This document shows, in pieces, positions 33,114 to 42,014 of a stretch of DNA of 64,000 nt (within the stretch, counting starts at the first letter, position 1; each line of letters starts with the position of its first letter). Under the pieces are notes generated by a model. It saw only the letters and a program-made list of their open reading frames with translations. It was not told where the DNA came from and did not search any database. The DNA lies in NCBI GenBank assembly GCA_000403255.2, contig KE159574.1:33261-97260 (forward strand), in the 5' to 3' direction. Origin of the DNA: Lachnospiraceae bacterium 3-1 (GTDB taxonomy: Bacteria; Bacillota; Clostridia; Lachnospirales; Lachnospiraceae). Made by a program: the position numbers and the translations under genes.

Positions 33114-34939
33114 ATGGTAAATAAAAATAATTGTATAGTAAACAGTTTTAAGCATCTGTTTCGGAAAAAGTGGATGTGTATTTTGTTTTTTTGTATTATC
33201 ATGTTAAGCACTGTTTTTTTTTCATTAGGGTGTAGCCTGTGGATGGGGGTTCAGGAGTCCCTAAAACGTATGGAAGTTGATTTTACTACTATAGGGACTG
33301 TGACGCAGAAGCCAGACAACATGATAATGGAAGAAACCTGGGATGCAGAATTACAGAAATATAAGGTAAGGGAAAGATCAAATTATACATCAATATTAAA
33401 TGCGAATATTATAAATAGTCTTGACATTGCGTATATAGACAAACTGGAGCAAAGACCATTTTACGGAGCCATTTCTCCTGGCCTTATTTCCGAAGGATCA
33501 AAGGATGAGGGATTTTCTACTGCATCTTTAATTGAATTTTCACCTTCTAAAGATTGTATCCCTAATTCTCCTGTAGAAGTTAAAGTAGAAAATGTTTATT
33601 GGGGAGATGGGGAACCTTCTATGGTGGGGGAAACGGTTCTATTTTGTGATCATAACAGGAAAGAAACAGAATCTTTAGAGGCTGGGAAAAGATATATTGC
33701 ATTTACAATGGTAAATTTTTCTGACAGTCGTATGGGTGAAAGGTATTTCCAGGAATATGTTCCAGAAACAATTTTTAAGGATGGTTCTATGTCGTCGTTG
33801 TGGAGTGAAATAGGTGAAGATTTTTGGAATACGGATGAAGGTGTTGTATGGCAAAATTTTATTGATGAATTGGCGAAATTATCATTTGAAGCGGTGCCAG
33901 TTACGCCTACAAGAGATACTGAGCTTTTAAGTCCTTTTCACGACGGGCGGGCCTCCATTGTGGAAGGTGAAAATATCAGTCGTGACGAGTATAAGAATGG
34001 GTCAAATGTGTGCCTGGTTCCTCAGTCTTTTGCACAGTTAAATAATCTTGAAGTGGGGGATGACATCAAATTACAGTTATATTTTACGGATTATAAATAT
34101 TCAACAGTAGCAGTAACTTCAAGTGGGGGAATGTTTCGGACAGATATTTTAACCCCGGAAGGGAAAAAAATGATGTTTTCTTTGAATCAGATTATACCAT
34201 TAAAGGAATTTATTTTAGTAGTTTTACAGGAATGGATTTATATGAGCTTGTAACAAACGAAATTATTATTCCCAGTGCATCCGTTCCAGAAGAGGATGTA
34301 AGGAATATCATCGCGGAAGGCCCCATGCAGGGCTATAATGCTTCCTTCCAGATAGAGAATGGCGGAATCAATGATTTTTATAAGGAGTTCTATAAACTGC
34401 CAGAATCTTCTCTGTTGGAAGTGACTTTTGATGACAAAGGGTATGAGCGGTTTGCTTCCCAGATGAACAACCTGCAGATGATAGCAATCATCATATTTTT
34501 GGTAGGTTTTGTGTCTGTGATTGCGAGCAGCGCATTTCTGTTGTATTCAGCTATTATCAGACAGAGAAGACGCACTGCTATTGAACGGGCGTTTGGGATG
34601 ACCCGGAGAGAATGTCGGACATCATTGCTAATGGGGATTATGGTATTGGCAGTCATTGCTTCCGTAGCAGGGGGAATCGTCGGAGGCATCGCCAATAAAA
34701 AAATGCTTAGCGCGGTATCCCTGGAAGAAGATTATTTCAGCCCCATGTATTCTAAAGGGATTGCAGCGAATGAAGATGAGAAAATATTTGTGGCCGTTAG
34801 CCAGGATATTGTAAGGAAAAGCATTGTTTTGGCAGTAGGTGTGGAAGTAGCTGGCATATTTGCAATGTCCCTGTTTTTGATAGAAAGAAATTTAAAAATA
34901 AATCCAATTTACTTACTGGGAGTGAGGGAAGATGAATAG
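33114..34939 (+). pseudogene. FtsX-like ABC permease, split by a frameshift in an A7 run
   Basis: The 5' frame encodes an N-terminal membrane helix (about 20-45) and a long extracytoplasmic domain. It continues correctly up to A7 at 34164-34170 and then goes out of frame. In the other frame the chain continues seamlessly (NDVFFESDYTIKGIYFSSFT), runs through GMDLYELVTNEI, and ends with three membrane segments and RAFGMTRRE. One extra A would restore about 608 residues. Mutation, polymerase slippage on A7 or a homopolymer sequencing error are all possible. The gene overlaps the protease gene by eight bases and probably serves export or immunity. Confidence 0.8.
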
Positions 34940-35825
34940 GGAGCATCTGCCTGAATTAAAAATAGCGGTAATTGACAATGGCATAAACAGGGAATTGTTA
35001 GAATTTCTTTTACCCCATAAGAAAGAAACAGTGGCATGCTGGCAGATTTTTAGAGAAGGCTGCGTCCCACAGTTTCTTGAGCCCGAGGGGGAACGGGAAT
35101 CCCATGGAACCTTGTGTACAGCCCTTCTGTTGGAATTTTTGGAAAAAAACAATGTCACAGATTTTCAAATAGCCAGCGTTTCCATTTTAAACCAGGATCG
35201 AAATCAAGAGCTTGGGGAATTTTGTACCGCATTAGAATGGTGCGTAACACAAAAAATGGACATTATTTTAATGAGCATCGGCGTGAAAATCCCTGTATAT
35301 GCAAAACGGCTGCTTCCATTTATTGAAAAGGCAAAGGCGCAAAAAATCCTGCTGCTTGCGGCGGCCTCCAATGATTTTGAGATTACATATCCCGCCTGTT
35401 ATAAAGATGTGATTGGAATAAAAAAAGGGACTGGATATGGAATAAAAGCTATTCGGGATATAAAGGACGGCATAGATCTGGAAGGAAATTTTGAAGTTTC
35501 CAATGTCATACAGCAATACAGCATATTTTTAGAGGAAACGTATGGAGTGACCAATAGTTTTGTATTGCCTTTCGTAGCCGCAGACATATGCGCACTGCTG
35601 AGACAGAACGGAGAAATGAATGCGAAAGATGTAGTGAACTGTTATCCTAAAAAGAAAGGCTGGGATAATCAAACTGTTATTCCCCGTATAGAAAGCGCTG
35701 TCCTAAAAATCGCAGTAGTTTACCAGGGAAAAGCAAGACAAAAAATGGAGCTGGTATTGGAGGATATTATTATGGGATTTGGATCATGTATATTGTTTAG
35801 AACATGGAAAACTGAAACAGGTTGA
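34932..35825 (+). CDS. Subtilisin-like (S8) serine protease, probable leader peptidase
   Basis: 297 residues without signal peptide. The S8 triad can be traced: Asp15 in IAVIDNG, His58 in ESHGT, Ser209 in TNSFVLPFVAA, with oxyanion Asn147 in AASND. The Ser motif deviates from the usual GTSMATP. The start overlaps the preceding permease end (GATGAATAG), so they are coupled. Cytoplasmic S8 proteases in RiPP loci commonly cut the leader from the modified peptide; this role is inferred from context. It is the last gene of the locus. Confidence 0.8.
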   Translation: MNREHLPELKIAVIDNGINRELLEFLLPHKKETVACWQIFREGCVPQFLEPEGERESHGTLCTALLLEFLEKNNVTDFQIASVSILNQDRNQELGEFCTALEWCVTQKMDIILMSIGVKIPVYAKRLLPFIEKAKAQKILLLAAASNDFEITYPACYKDVIGIKKGTGYGIKAIRDIKDGIDLEGNFEVSNVIQQYSIFLEETYGVTNSFVLPFVAADICALLRQNGEMNAKDVVNCYPKKKGWDNQTVIPRIESAVLKIAVVYQGKARQKMELVLEDIIMGFGSCILFRTWKTETG

Positions 35826-35995
35826 TAAAGAATTTTGGAAAAATTATCAAATCGATATGTAGGATTTTCTGTCCTTTCATGAAGTGTTAAAAAATTGTCA
35901 AGGTAGCCTGTCTTGTCAATATCGCCAAATCCTGTTATAATGCCGCCTTATGACAACAAGCGAAAAATGCTCAGATAAAGACAAGCTCTATTCCT

Positions 35996-36958
35996 CTATG
36001 TTTTCATTTCCATCTGTTTTTTCAGTCGGCTTTTTAGGCTGGCAAGGAATCTGTCATTTCCTACAACCTTAAGCATGGGGCCGAAGGACAGAACTTCAAT
36101 CAGTAATTCCGTCTCCATAGACTGGTTATAATAAATCAGACATTCATAGGTGTTTTCGCCGATTTTTTTCGTATTTTTCTTATAATTCGCAAAATGAAGC
36201 ATGGCCCGTTCCAGGGCGTTGCGTTTGTTGATAATATGCAGCCGGAGAGGTTCTTTATCATAAGAATTTTGAATTAAGGTATTCAGGTCAATTTGTGAAG
36301 TGAAAAATTTATCGGTAAGGCATACCCTTTGTATACGGGCAATGTTTAAGATTTCCAGCCGCATTCTATTATTTTTTCTATGTTTCAGGGCAAGCAGCCG
36401 GAACTTGTCATTTTTTATGGAATATTCCAGGCGTACAGGTACATAGTAGTGATGAACCCGGGTTCCATTGGGAGAATTATAATCAATATCCGTATATTGC
36501 CGGCGCTTTTGTGCGGTAAGCAGTGTGCGGAAATTACTGCGGTAAATTTCATCTGTATAAGGATCTCCATCTGTAAAACGGTCATAGTAGTAAATCTGTT
36601 CCTGGTTCCAAAGAGGCTTCACAGAATCCAGCATAGAATCCAGTGTTTTCAGCTGTTCTTGGTCTAAAAAAAGTGAGATACGGGGGTCAGACAGTAACGC
36701 TTTCAGATAAGATTTCTGAAGGTGGGAAAGAGGCGTGAGAAATGCAGAATCTATTTTGGAAAAATAGAGCCCATTCTCTCTTGCAAATAAATTCCAGTCT
36801 CCACTTTCCAGCTTGGGAATTATGGCAAGGAGGCTTTCTTCAAAGCTTTCCTTGCAAATCTGGCTGCGGATTTCATCTATGGTAAAGGGAGTTTGACAGG
36901 TTAAAAGGTGTCGCATCACCTGGTAATAACAGCTATAAATTTCAGAAAATAGTTCCAT
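35996..36958 (-). CDS. WYL-domain-containing regulator (second of a pair)
   Basis: 320 residues. The central region resembles a WYL sensor (YYVPVRLEYSIKNDKFRLLALKHRK, about 172-196) and the C-terminus resembles the WCX extension. The N-terminus lacks a clear HTH. The start at 36958 has AAGGAGAA upstream and lies 17 bases inside the end of the preceding gene, so the two are translationally coupled. WYL proteins respond to nucleic acid or nucleotide ligands in phage defence and DNA-damage settings. Here the pair is divergent from rtcB. Confidence 0.7.
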   Translation of the reverse strand: MELFSEIYSCYYQVMRHLLTCQTPFTIDEIRSQICKESFEESLLAIIPKLESGDWNLFARENGLYFSKIDSAFLTPLSHLQKSYLKALLSDPRISLFLDQEQLKTLDSMLDSVKPLWNQEQIYYYDRFTDGDPYTDEIYRSNFRTLLTAQKRRQYTDIDYNSPNGTRVHHYYVPVRLEYSIKNDKFRLLALKHRKNNRMRLEILNIARIQRVCLTDKFFTSQIDLNTLIQNSYDKEPLRLHIINKRNALERAMLHFANYKKNTKKIGENTYECLIYYNQSMETELLIEVLSFGPMLKVVGNDRFLASLKSRLKKQMEMKT

Positions 36959-38201
36959 TTGCTTCTCCTTCTATCTGGTACATTTGATACATGCTTTCCA
37001 AATCCTGATAAAACCGATTTTCTACAGATTTGGCAGTACATTTCAGCGACAGAATCCTTCCGGTAAAGGTTCGAACCCAGGGCAGCATTTCATTACAGTC
37101 AAAGGAGTCCCTCTGATACTGCCAGGTATTTTTTCCAATCCGTGTGACAGCGCCTTCCTTGCCCTCCCGTTTCAGACGGTCAACAATATACAGTTCGCCA
37201 GGCTCTTCTATATGCAGGACCATGGTTAAGGTATCCTGATGATGGCGTTCCGTTCCCTGAAAGGATACACCCCAGAGCAGACAGCGGTTCCGTTCTAGTT
37301 TCTTTTTCAGGTCTTCATATTCCGGCGCAGGCTCCAGGCAGTCAACATGCTTGATCGTATCCAGACGGAAACAGGTAAAACGTTTGCTTCTTTCCACATA
37401 TCCGCAGAGAAAACGTCTGCCGCTTCTGGAGCTTATGAATAGCTGCAATGGAATGCAGCTTGCAGTACTTTCAAGACCGTTTTTAGAGCTTTTTATGGTG
37501 AGATTTACGGTTAATTTCCGGTTCATCCCATCCAAAAGGGTCAGTAGTATTTCATCTTCCAATGTATGTACGAAAAAACTGTGTTTTACCCGAAAGCTTT
37601 TGTTCTGGCTTTCCAGTTGTTCCAGAATTTCATTTCCGATAATTCCAAGACAGCCTGCCATCTGATAAAAAGCTAGAGCATCTATGATAGCTTCCTTAGA
37701 TTTCAGCCAGAGACTCAAAGTATTGTCCAAGGAAAACAAGACAGATTTTCCTTTTTTTTGCTTGCTTAGAAGTCCTTCTTTTTCATAAGCATTGCATTTG
37801 CGCCGAACAGTCTGAATGTCAAACAATGCCTCATAGTCTGTGAGCAGCCGGTCCGTAATTTCTTCTGTGGTCAATGCCTGCTCATTCTGAAGTAAATCCA
37901 GGATTAGAAAATGAAGCACAATGTCATTGTCCGTGAAGCTTTTGGTTTTCCACACCCGAAACAGGGGATTAGAATCCAAAAGGCTGCTGTCAATGGCAAG
38001 TGAAATATTAAAGCCGCCAGGCACATAATCTCTCTGTACAAAGGGGCCAAGCCAGCTTTCCAGCCGTCTTCGCTCGTTGTCGTAAGTACGTGGACTTTTT
38101 TCCTTAAATTCATTGCGGGTTTTAAAGCCATAAACAAAGAAGTCTCTGACATATTCTCTTGTTTTGGGAAAGGTTTTGATCAGTTCCTGAAAATTTGACA
38201 T
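36942..38201 (-). CDS. WYL-domain transcriptional regulator (first of a pair)
   Basis: 419 residues. A winged-helix-like N-terminal part is followed by a helical segment (TDNDIVLHFLILDLLQ, EEITDRLLTDYEALFDIQTVR) that looks like an HTH at about 85-145. A WYL-type domain lies at about 225-300 (IPLQLFISSRSGRRFLCGY, FTCFRLDTIKHV) and a C-terminal extension follows. ATG at 38201 is preferred, with GGAG upstream. Its likely target is the shared divergent region with rtcB (38202-38417). Confidence 0.75.
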   Translation of the reverse strand: MSNFQELIKTFPKTREYVRDFFVYGFKTRNEFKEKSPRTYDNERRRLESWLGPFVQRDYVPGGFNISLAIDSSLLDSNPLFRVWKTKSFTDNDIVLHFLILDLLQNEQALTTEEITDRLLTDYEALFDIQTVRRKCNAYEKEGLLSKQKKGKSVLFSLDNTLSLWLKSKEAIIDALAFYQMAGCLGIIGNEILEQLESQNKSFRVKHSFFVHTLEDEILLTLLDGMNRKLTVNLTIKSSKNGLESTASCIPLQLFISSRSGRRFLCGYVERSKRFTCFRLDTIKHVDCLEPAPEYEDLKKKLERNRCLLWGVSFQGTERHHQDTLTMVLHIEEPGELYIVDRLKREGKEGAVTRIGKNTWQYQRDSFDCNEMLPWVRTFTGRILSLKCTAKSVENRFYQDLESMYQMYQIEGEANGTIF

Positions 38202-38417
38202 TTTTCTCCGCTCCTGCATTTTAGTCCATAATTAAACAGAAAAGGTTTTTTATAGTTTATCATGGAGTAACAGAGGAAACAACAGTATTAGGCAAAATTT
38301 TCGGATTCTATCAGAGTTCGCAACTTTTTTGATATGATAATTTACCAAATCCTGTATATAATAAGCCCATCAAAGCAATTACCAAATGGACAGCAAAATA
38401 GAAGGGATGTGGATGGT

Positions 38418-39650
38418 ATGTTTGTATTATATAATGAGAAAACAAGATTTCCAGTAAAGGTATGGTTAGAAAGTAAAGAACAGTTGGAGGAAAATTGTCT
38501 GGAACAGGCATATCACCTCTCACAGCTTCCGTTTATTCATAAATGGGTCTGCCTAATGCCAGACACCCATGCAGGGAAAGGAATGCCAATCGGCGGCGTG
38601 ATTGCAGTAAAGGATGTGGTTATTCCCAATGCAGTAGGCGTTGATATTGGTTGCGGTATGGATTTCATTCCCACCAATATCCATATGGATGAAATTCGTG
38701 AAATCCAAACTGGAAATGGAACAATCATTCAGGCAATCATTGGAAATATTATGCGGACAATTCCGTTAAATACTGAGCGGTATAAAACCCCTCAAAATTC
38801 AAAAATCCTTGACCAGGCAAAAGAAGAAATGGACAAATATGAAGAAAATTTGGATTTACTGCCCCTCATAGAAGACGGGTATTTTCAGGTAGGAAGCTTG
38901 GGAGGCGGGAATCATTTTATAGAGCTTCAGGAAGACACAAACGGGTATCTTTGTATTATGATTCATTCTGGAAGCCGCCATATGGGAAAGGCAATCTGCG
39001 ATTATTTTCATAAAACAGCCAGTGAACAAAATCGGAAATGGTACAGTGAGGTAAAGGATGAGTACCACTTGGCTTTTTTGCCAGTACAGTCTAAGGAAGG
39101 GCAGCAGTATATTAATTGGATGAATTTGGCAATGGATTATGCTTTTGAAAATCGGGCATGTATGCTGGAGAAAGTATGTGAAATTGTAACGGAAGTAATC
39201 GAAAGACACACAGACCTGAAGGTGGAATTTGGAGAGGAGATCAATTGCCACCATAATTATGCCGCATTGGAAAACCATTACGATGCCAATGTGTGGGTGC
39301 ACCGCAAGGGGGCTACCAGAGTGAGGGAAGGAGAGCTTGCCGTAATACCAGGGGCCATGGGTTCTTACAGTTATGTGGTGGAAGGAAAAGGAAACAAAGA
39401 GTCCTTCTGTTCATCCTCTCACGGAGCAGGGAGAAATTATTCTAGAACAGGGGCGATGCAGACTTTTTCAGTGGAACAGGTGATGGTGGATTTAAAGGAA
39501 CAGGGAATTGTTTTAGGGAAACGCAAGAAAAATGATGTGCCAGAGGAATGCCGGTTTGCTTATAAAGATATTGATGTAGTGATGGCTCAGCAATCGGAGC
39601 TTGTTACGCCAATCCGAAAATTGAAAACTGTAGGTGTAGTAAAGGGATAA
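38418..39650 (+). CDS. rtcB: RNA-splicing ligase RtcB
   Basis: 410 residues. RtcB motifs are complete: DTHAGKGMPIG (about 50-60), GVDIGCGMDF (Mn-binding Asp/Cys), GSLGGGNHFIEL, IHSGSRHMGK and SSSHGAGRNYSR, with the His that is guanylylated. The enzyme joins RNA with 2',3'-cyclic phosphate or 3'-phosphate ends to 5'-OH ends using GTP. The start at 38418 is chosen because the conserved N-terminus begins there. It is divergent from two WYL genes and directly followed by tRNA-Glu and tRNA-Cys. A role in tRNA or mRNA repair is the family expectation. Confidence 0.93.
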   Translation: MFVLYNEKTRFPVKVWLESKEQLEENCLEQAYHLSQLPFIHKWVCLMPDTHAGKGMPIGGVIAVKDVVIPNAVGVDIGCGMDFIPTNIHMDEIREIQTGNGTIIQAIIGNIMRTIPLNTERYKTPQNSKILDQAKEEMDKYEENLDLLPLIEDGYFQVGSLGGGNHFIELQEDTNGYLCIMIHSGSRHMGKAICDYFHKTASEQNRKWYSEVKDEYHLAFLPVQSKEGQQYINWMNLAMDYAFENRACMLEKVCEIVTEVIERHTDLKVEFGEEINCHHNYAALENHYDANVWVHRKGATRVREGELAVIPGAMGSYSYVVEGKGNKESFCSSSHGAGRNYSRTGAMQTFSVEQVMVDLKEQGIVLGKRKKNDVPEECRFAYKDIDVVMAQQSELVTPIRKLKTVGVVKG

Positions 39651-39729
39651 TTTTTGATACGTTTTAAAGGCAGCGGGCGTCTAATTAATGAATACTATTT
39701 ACAATCTAAAAACTTTTTGAAAAAAGTAC

Positions 39730-39758
39730 TTGCAAAAAGAAAAAAGTTATGGTAACAT
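39730..39758 (+). promoter_or_regulatory. Promoter of tRNA-Glu
   Basis: The boxes TTGCAA (39730-39735) and TAACAT (39753-39758) are spaced 17 bases. A short inverted repeat (AACATTGT/ACAATGTT) lies between the -10 box and the tRNA. Confidence 0.55.
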
Positions 39759-39782
39759 TGTTTTTGTTGTTGACAATGTTAC

Positions 39783-39854
39783 GGCTCCTTGGTCAAGCGG
39801 TTAAGACATCGCCCTTTCACGGCGGTAACACGGGTTCGATTCCCGTAGGAGTCA
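39783..39854 (+). tRNA. tRNA-Glu (anticodon TTC)
   Basis: A full cloverleaf: acceptor GGCTCCT with AGGAGTC (one G-T pair), D-loop with GGTCAAGCGGTTAAGAC, anticodon loop CCCTTTCACGG giving TTC, T-loop GGGTTCGATTCCC, discriminator A. The CCA end is not encoded. Confidence 0.95.
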
Positions 39855-39872
39855 TTTTTAAAAATATTATTC

Positions 39873-39901
39873 TTGACGAATATTTTTATATTTGTTATAA
39901 T
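39873..39901 (+). promoter_or_regulatory. Promoter of tRNA-Cys
   Basis: Near-consensus boxes TTGACG (39873-39878) and TATAAT (39896-39901) with a 17-base spacer. The tRNA starts about 58 bases downstream, so tRNA-Cys appears to have its own promoter. Confidence 0.7.
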
Positions 39902-39959
39902 ATAATAGATTTAAGTACCGAGTTACAACATTGTATCTGTACAAACATAATTTTATTAT

Positions 39960-40031
39960 GGCGCAGTAGCCAAGCGGTAAGGCGTGGGTCTGCAACACCC
40001 TGATTCACCGGTTCAAATCCGGTCTGCGCCT
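39960..40031 (+). tRNA. tRNA-Cys (anticodon GCA)
   Basis: A full cloverleaf: acceptor GGCGCAG with CTGCGCC, anticodon loop GTCTGCAACAC giving GCA, T-arm CCGGTTCAAATCCGG, and discriminator T, which is the identity base of tRNA-Cys. CCA is not encoded. Confidence 0.96.
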
Positions 40032-40034
40032 CTT

Positions 40035-40062
40035 AAAAGCCTCGATTTTTCGAGGCTTTTTT
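40035..40062 (+). terminator. Terminator of tRNA-Cys
   Basis: The perfect arms AAAAGCCTCG (40035-40044) and CGAGGCTTTT (40051-40060), then more T. It merges into the palindromic repeat that follows. Confidence 0.88.
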
Positions 40063-40147
40063 ATTCTATAGGAAAGACCGTGTTACTGTAAAGTGTTAAA
40101 GACCTTGTCATGCTAACGGGTGAAAGTATCTTTCCTATAGAATAAAA
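40059..40147. repeat. Palindromic intergenic repeat, copy 1 (longest)
   Basis: The outer arms TTTATTCTATAGGAAAG and CTTTCCTATAGAATAAA are perfectly complementary. The interior holds two tandem copies of a unit of about 28 bases, starting AAAGACCGTGTT and AAAGACCTTGTC. Related copies are at 51528, 55385, 48344 (degenerate) and 63716 (partial). Confidence 0.8.
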
Positions 40148-40179
40148 AATAAAATGAATGAAGAGAGAAAATATAAGCG

Positions 40180-41145
40180 ATGAAAAAAGCGTGGAAAAAG
40201 AAAAAAATCATTATACCCATATTATTTGGAATTGTGTTGTGCATCGCTGCATTTTGCTATGTTAATGATTATTATCATAGTGAAGAATGTGTACAGGAGT
40301 ATTTGGCAGGAAATGGCACAGTATCCGTCATTGAGATAAAGGATGGTTTGTACTTAGATGGGCCTGGGAAAGATACGGCTATGATTTTCTATCCTGGAGC
40401 AAAAGTAGAGTATACGGCATATGTACCATTGCTGCATAAACTGGCAAATCATGGTATTGATTGTTTCCTCATTAAAATGCCGTGTAATTTGGCATTTTTT
40501 GGACAAAATAAAGCAGGAAAGATTATGAATTCTTATGATTATGACCATTGGTATCTGTCTGGCCATTCTCTGGGAGGAGCAATGGCGGCTTCCTATGCCG
40601 CTGGACGCCTGGATAAACTGGATGGTTTGGCTCTTCTGGCAGCCTATCCAACAAAAACATTAGCATCGGATGCTTTTTCGGTTGTATCCATATATGGAAG
40701 TGAAGACGGAGTTCTGACCATGGAGAAGATGGAAGAAGGGAGAGAATTTATGCCTTCCGATTATACAGAAGTTTGTATCGAAGGGGGAAATCATGCTCTG
40801 TTTGGAAATTATGGAAGTCAGGATGGTGACTATGATGCTTCTATTACCCAGGAGGAACAGCAGAATCAGACAGTTGCAGCGATTCTTCAAATGGTAGAAA
40901 ATCATAAGGAGGAACAGCAGGAGGAGTATGATTCCGGTCATATTAAAAATGCCGTATGTTTGCCCCATGAAGATATTTTAAGTGAACCGGAAATATTACC
41001 GGACAAAGGACAACAAATTCTGGTATACTGTAGAAGTGGAAACCGAAGTAAGCAGGCAGCTCAGAAGCTGGTAGATATGGGGTATGAAAAGGTTTTAGAA
41101 TTTGGTGGAATCTTAGACTGGCCATACCAAAACATGCTGGAGTGA
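40180..41145 (+). CDS. Alpha/beta hydrolase fused to a truncated rhodanese domain
   Basis: 321 residues. One N-terminal membrane anchor (IIIPILFGIVLCIAAFCYV) is followed by an alpha/beta-hydrolase domain with nucleophile GHSLGG (Ser about 129), acid GSEDG and His in GGNHALFG. From about residue 249 the sequence becomes the second half of a rhodanese: EEYDSGHIKNAVCLP, the catalytic loop YCRSGNRS with its active Cys, and EFGGILDW. The first part of the rhodanese fold, normally about 35 residues ending in LDVR, is absent. The join lies in a GGAGGAACAGCAGGAGGAG stretch, so a repeat-mediated deletion that fused two neighbouring genes is likely. Confidence 0.8.
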   Translation: MKKAWKKKKIIIPILFGIVLCIAAFCYVNDYYHSEECVQEYLAGNGTVSVIEIKDGLYLDGPGKDTAMIFYPGAKVEYTAYVPLLHKLANHGIDCFLIKMPCNLAFFGQNKAGKIMNSYDYDHWYLSGHSLGGAMAASYAAGRLDKLDGLALLAAYPTKTLASDAFSVVSIYGSEDGVLTMEKMEEGREFMPSDYTEVCIEGGNHALFGNYGSQDGDYDASITQEEQQNQTVAAILQMVENHKEEQQEEYDSGHIKNAVCLPHEDILSEPEILPDKGQQILVYCRSGNRSKQAAQKLVDMGYEKVLEFGGILDWPYQNMLE

Positions 41146-41178
41146 TGGAAAAGGTCACAATGGGAGGAAAGCGGTAAA

Positions 41179-41889
41179 ATGTACAATTTTGATAAAATGG
41201 GTAAGAAACCTCTGGGCGCCCAGATCGAAGATGAATTGATGAAATATATTTTACAAGAGCCGGTGGAACCAGGGCAGAAAATACCAAATGAATTTGAGCT
41301 CGCAAAGCAGTTCGGCGTCGGGCGCAGTACAATTCGGGAAGCGGTAAAAGGGCTGGTATCCAGAGGTATCTTGGAGGTGCGCAGAGGTTCAGGAACATAT
41401 GTCATCAATACCAATTCCTTTGAGGATGATCCATTGGGGTTTGGAAAAATGGAAGATAAATATAAGATGGCGCTGGATTTGTTTGAGGTACGGCTTATGA
41501 TAGAGCCGCAAATCGCAGCGTTGGCTTGTAAAAATGCATCTGAGGGGGAATTGAAAAAGCTCAAAAGATTATGTGATGAGACCGAACAACTATATCGGGG
41601 CGGGCACAACCATATTAGTAAGGATGTGGAATTTCATGCCTGCATTGCTCATTGCAGTAAAAATCAGGTGGTTGAGATGCTGATTCCTGTTATTAATACA
41701 GCAGTTTATACATTTGCAAATCTGACCCACCGCCTGTTGAAAGAAGAGACATTAGAAACCCATCGAGCGATTACCGATGCGATACTTAAGAGGGATTCTG
41801 TGGGAGCCAGATGTGCTATGATGATGCATCTGACGTATAACCGCCAAACGATTATGAGACTCATCGAGCAGCGGGAGCAGGAAAAGTGA
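41179..41889 (+). CDS. FadR-subfamily (GntR/FCD) transcriptional regulator
   Basis: 236 residues. The N-terminal GntR winged helix (ELAKQFGVGRSTIREAVKGL, about 46-65, and RRGSGTYV) is followed by an all-helical FCD domain with the metal-binding His pattern (FHACIAH, TLETHRAI). Such regulators bind sugar acids or their dehydrated products. A 15-bp palindrome begins at its stop codon and recurs in front of gntP, so it most likely represses the sugar-acid operon and relieves repression when the inducer binds. Confidence 0.9.
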   Translation: MYNFDKMGKKPLGAQIEDELMKYILQEPVEPGQKIPNEFELAKQFGVGRSTIREAVKGLVSRGILEVRRGSGTYVINTNSFEDDPLGFGKMEDKYKMALDLFEVRLMIEPQIAALACKNASEGELKKLKRLCDETEQLYRGGHNHISKDVEFHACIAHCSKNQVVEMLIPVINTAVYTFANLTHRLLKEETLETHRAITDAILKRDSVGARCAMMMHLTYNRQTIMRLIEQREQEK

Positions 41890-41903
41890 TACATCAGATG
41901 TAT
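41889..41903. promoter_or_regulatory. Operator palindrome, copy 1
   Basis: ATACATCAGATGTAT, a near-perfect palindrome immediately after the regulator gene. The identical sequence extended by TGAA recurs at 42015. Confidence 0.65.
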
Positions 41904-41950
41904 TGAAGATGCTCCAAACAACTTTTCGAAAGACATAGATATAATATACA

Positions 41951-41989
41951 AAAAGATGACTTTCCAAAGGGGTGGAAGTCATCTTTTTT
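41951..41989 (+). terminator. Terminator between the FCD regulator and gntP
   Basis: The arms AAAAGATGACTTTCC (41951-41965) and GGAAGTCATCTTTT (41974-41987) plus continuing T. The operon downstream therefore needs its own promoter, which lies between the operator copies. Confidence 0.8.
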
Positions 41990-42014
41990 GTGCAAAAAGG
42001 AGAAAGAAAAATAA

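Noticed and set aside
34161..34175. Programmed -1 ribosomal frameshift at the A7 tract
   Set aside because: The zero-frame phase (GGG AAA AAA ATG) does not give a good slippery heptamer for both tRNAs, and I see no clear stimulatory structure; mutation or sequencing error is simpler.
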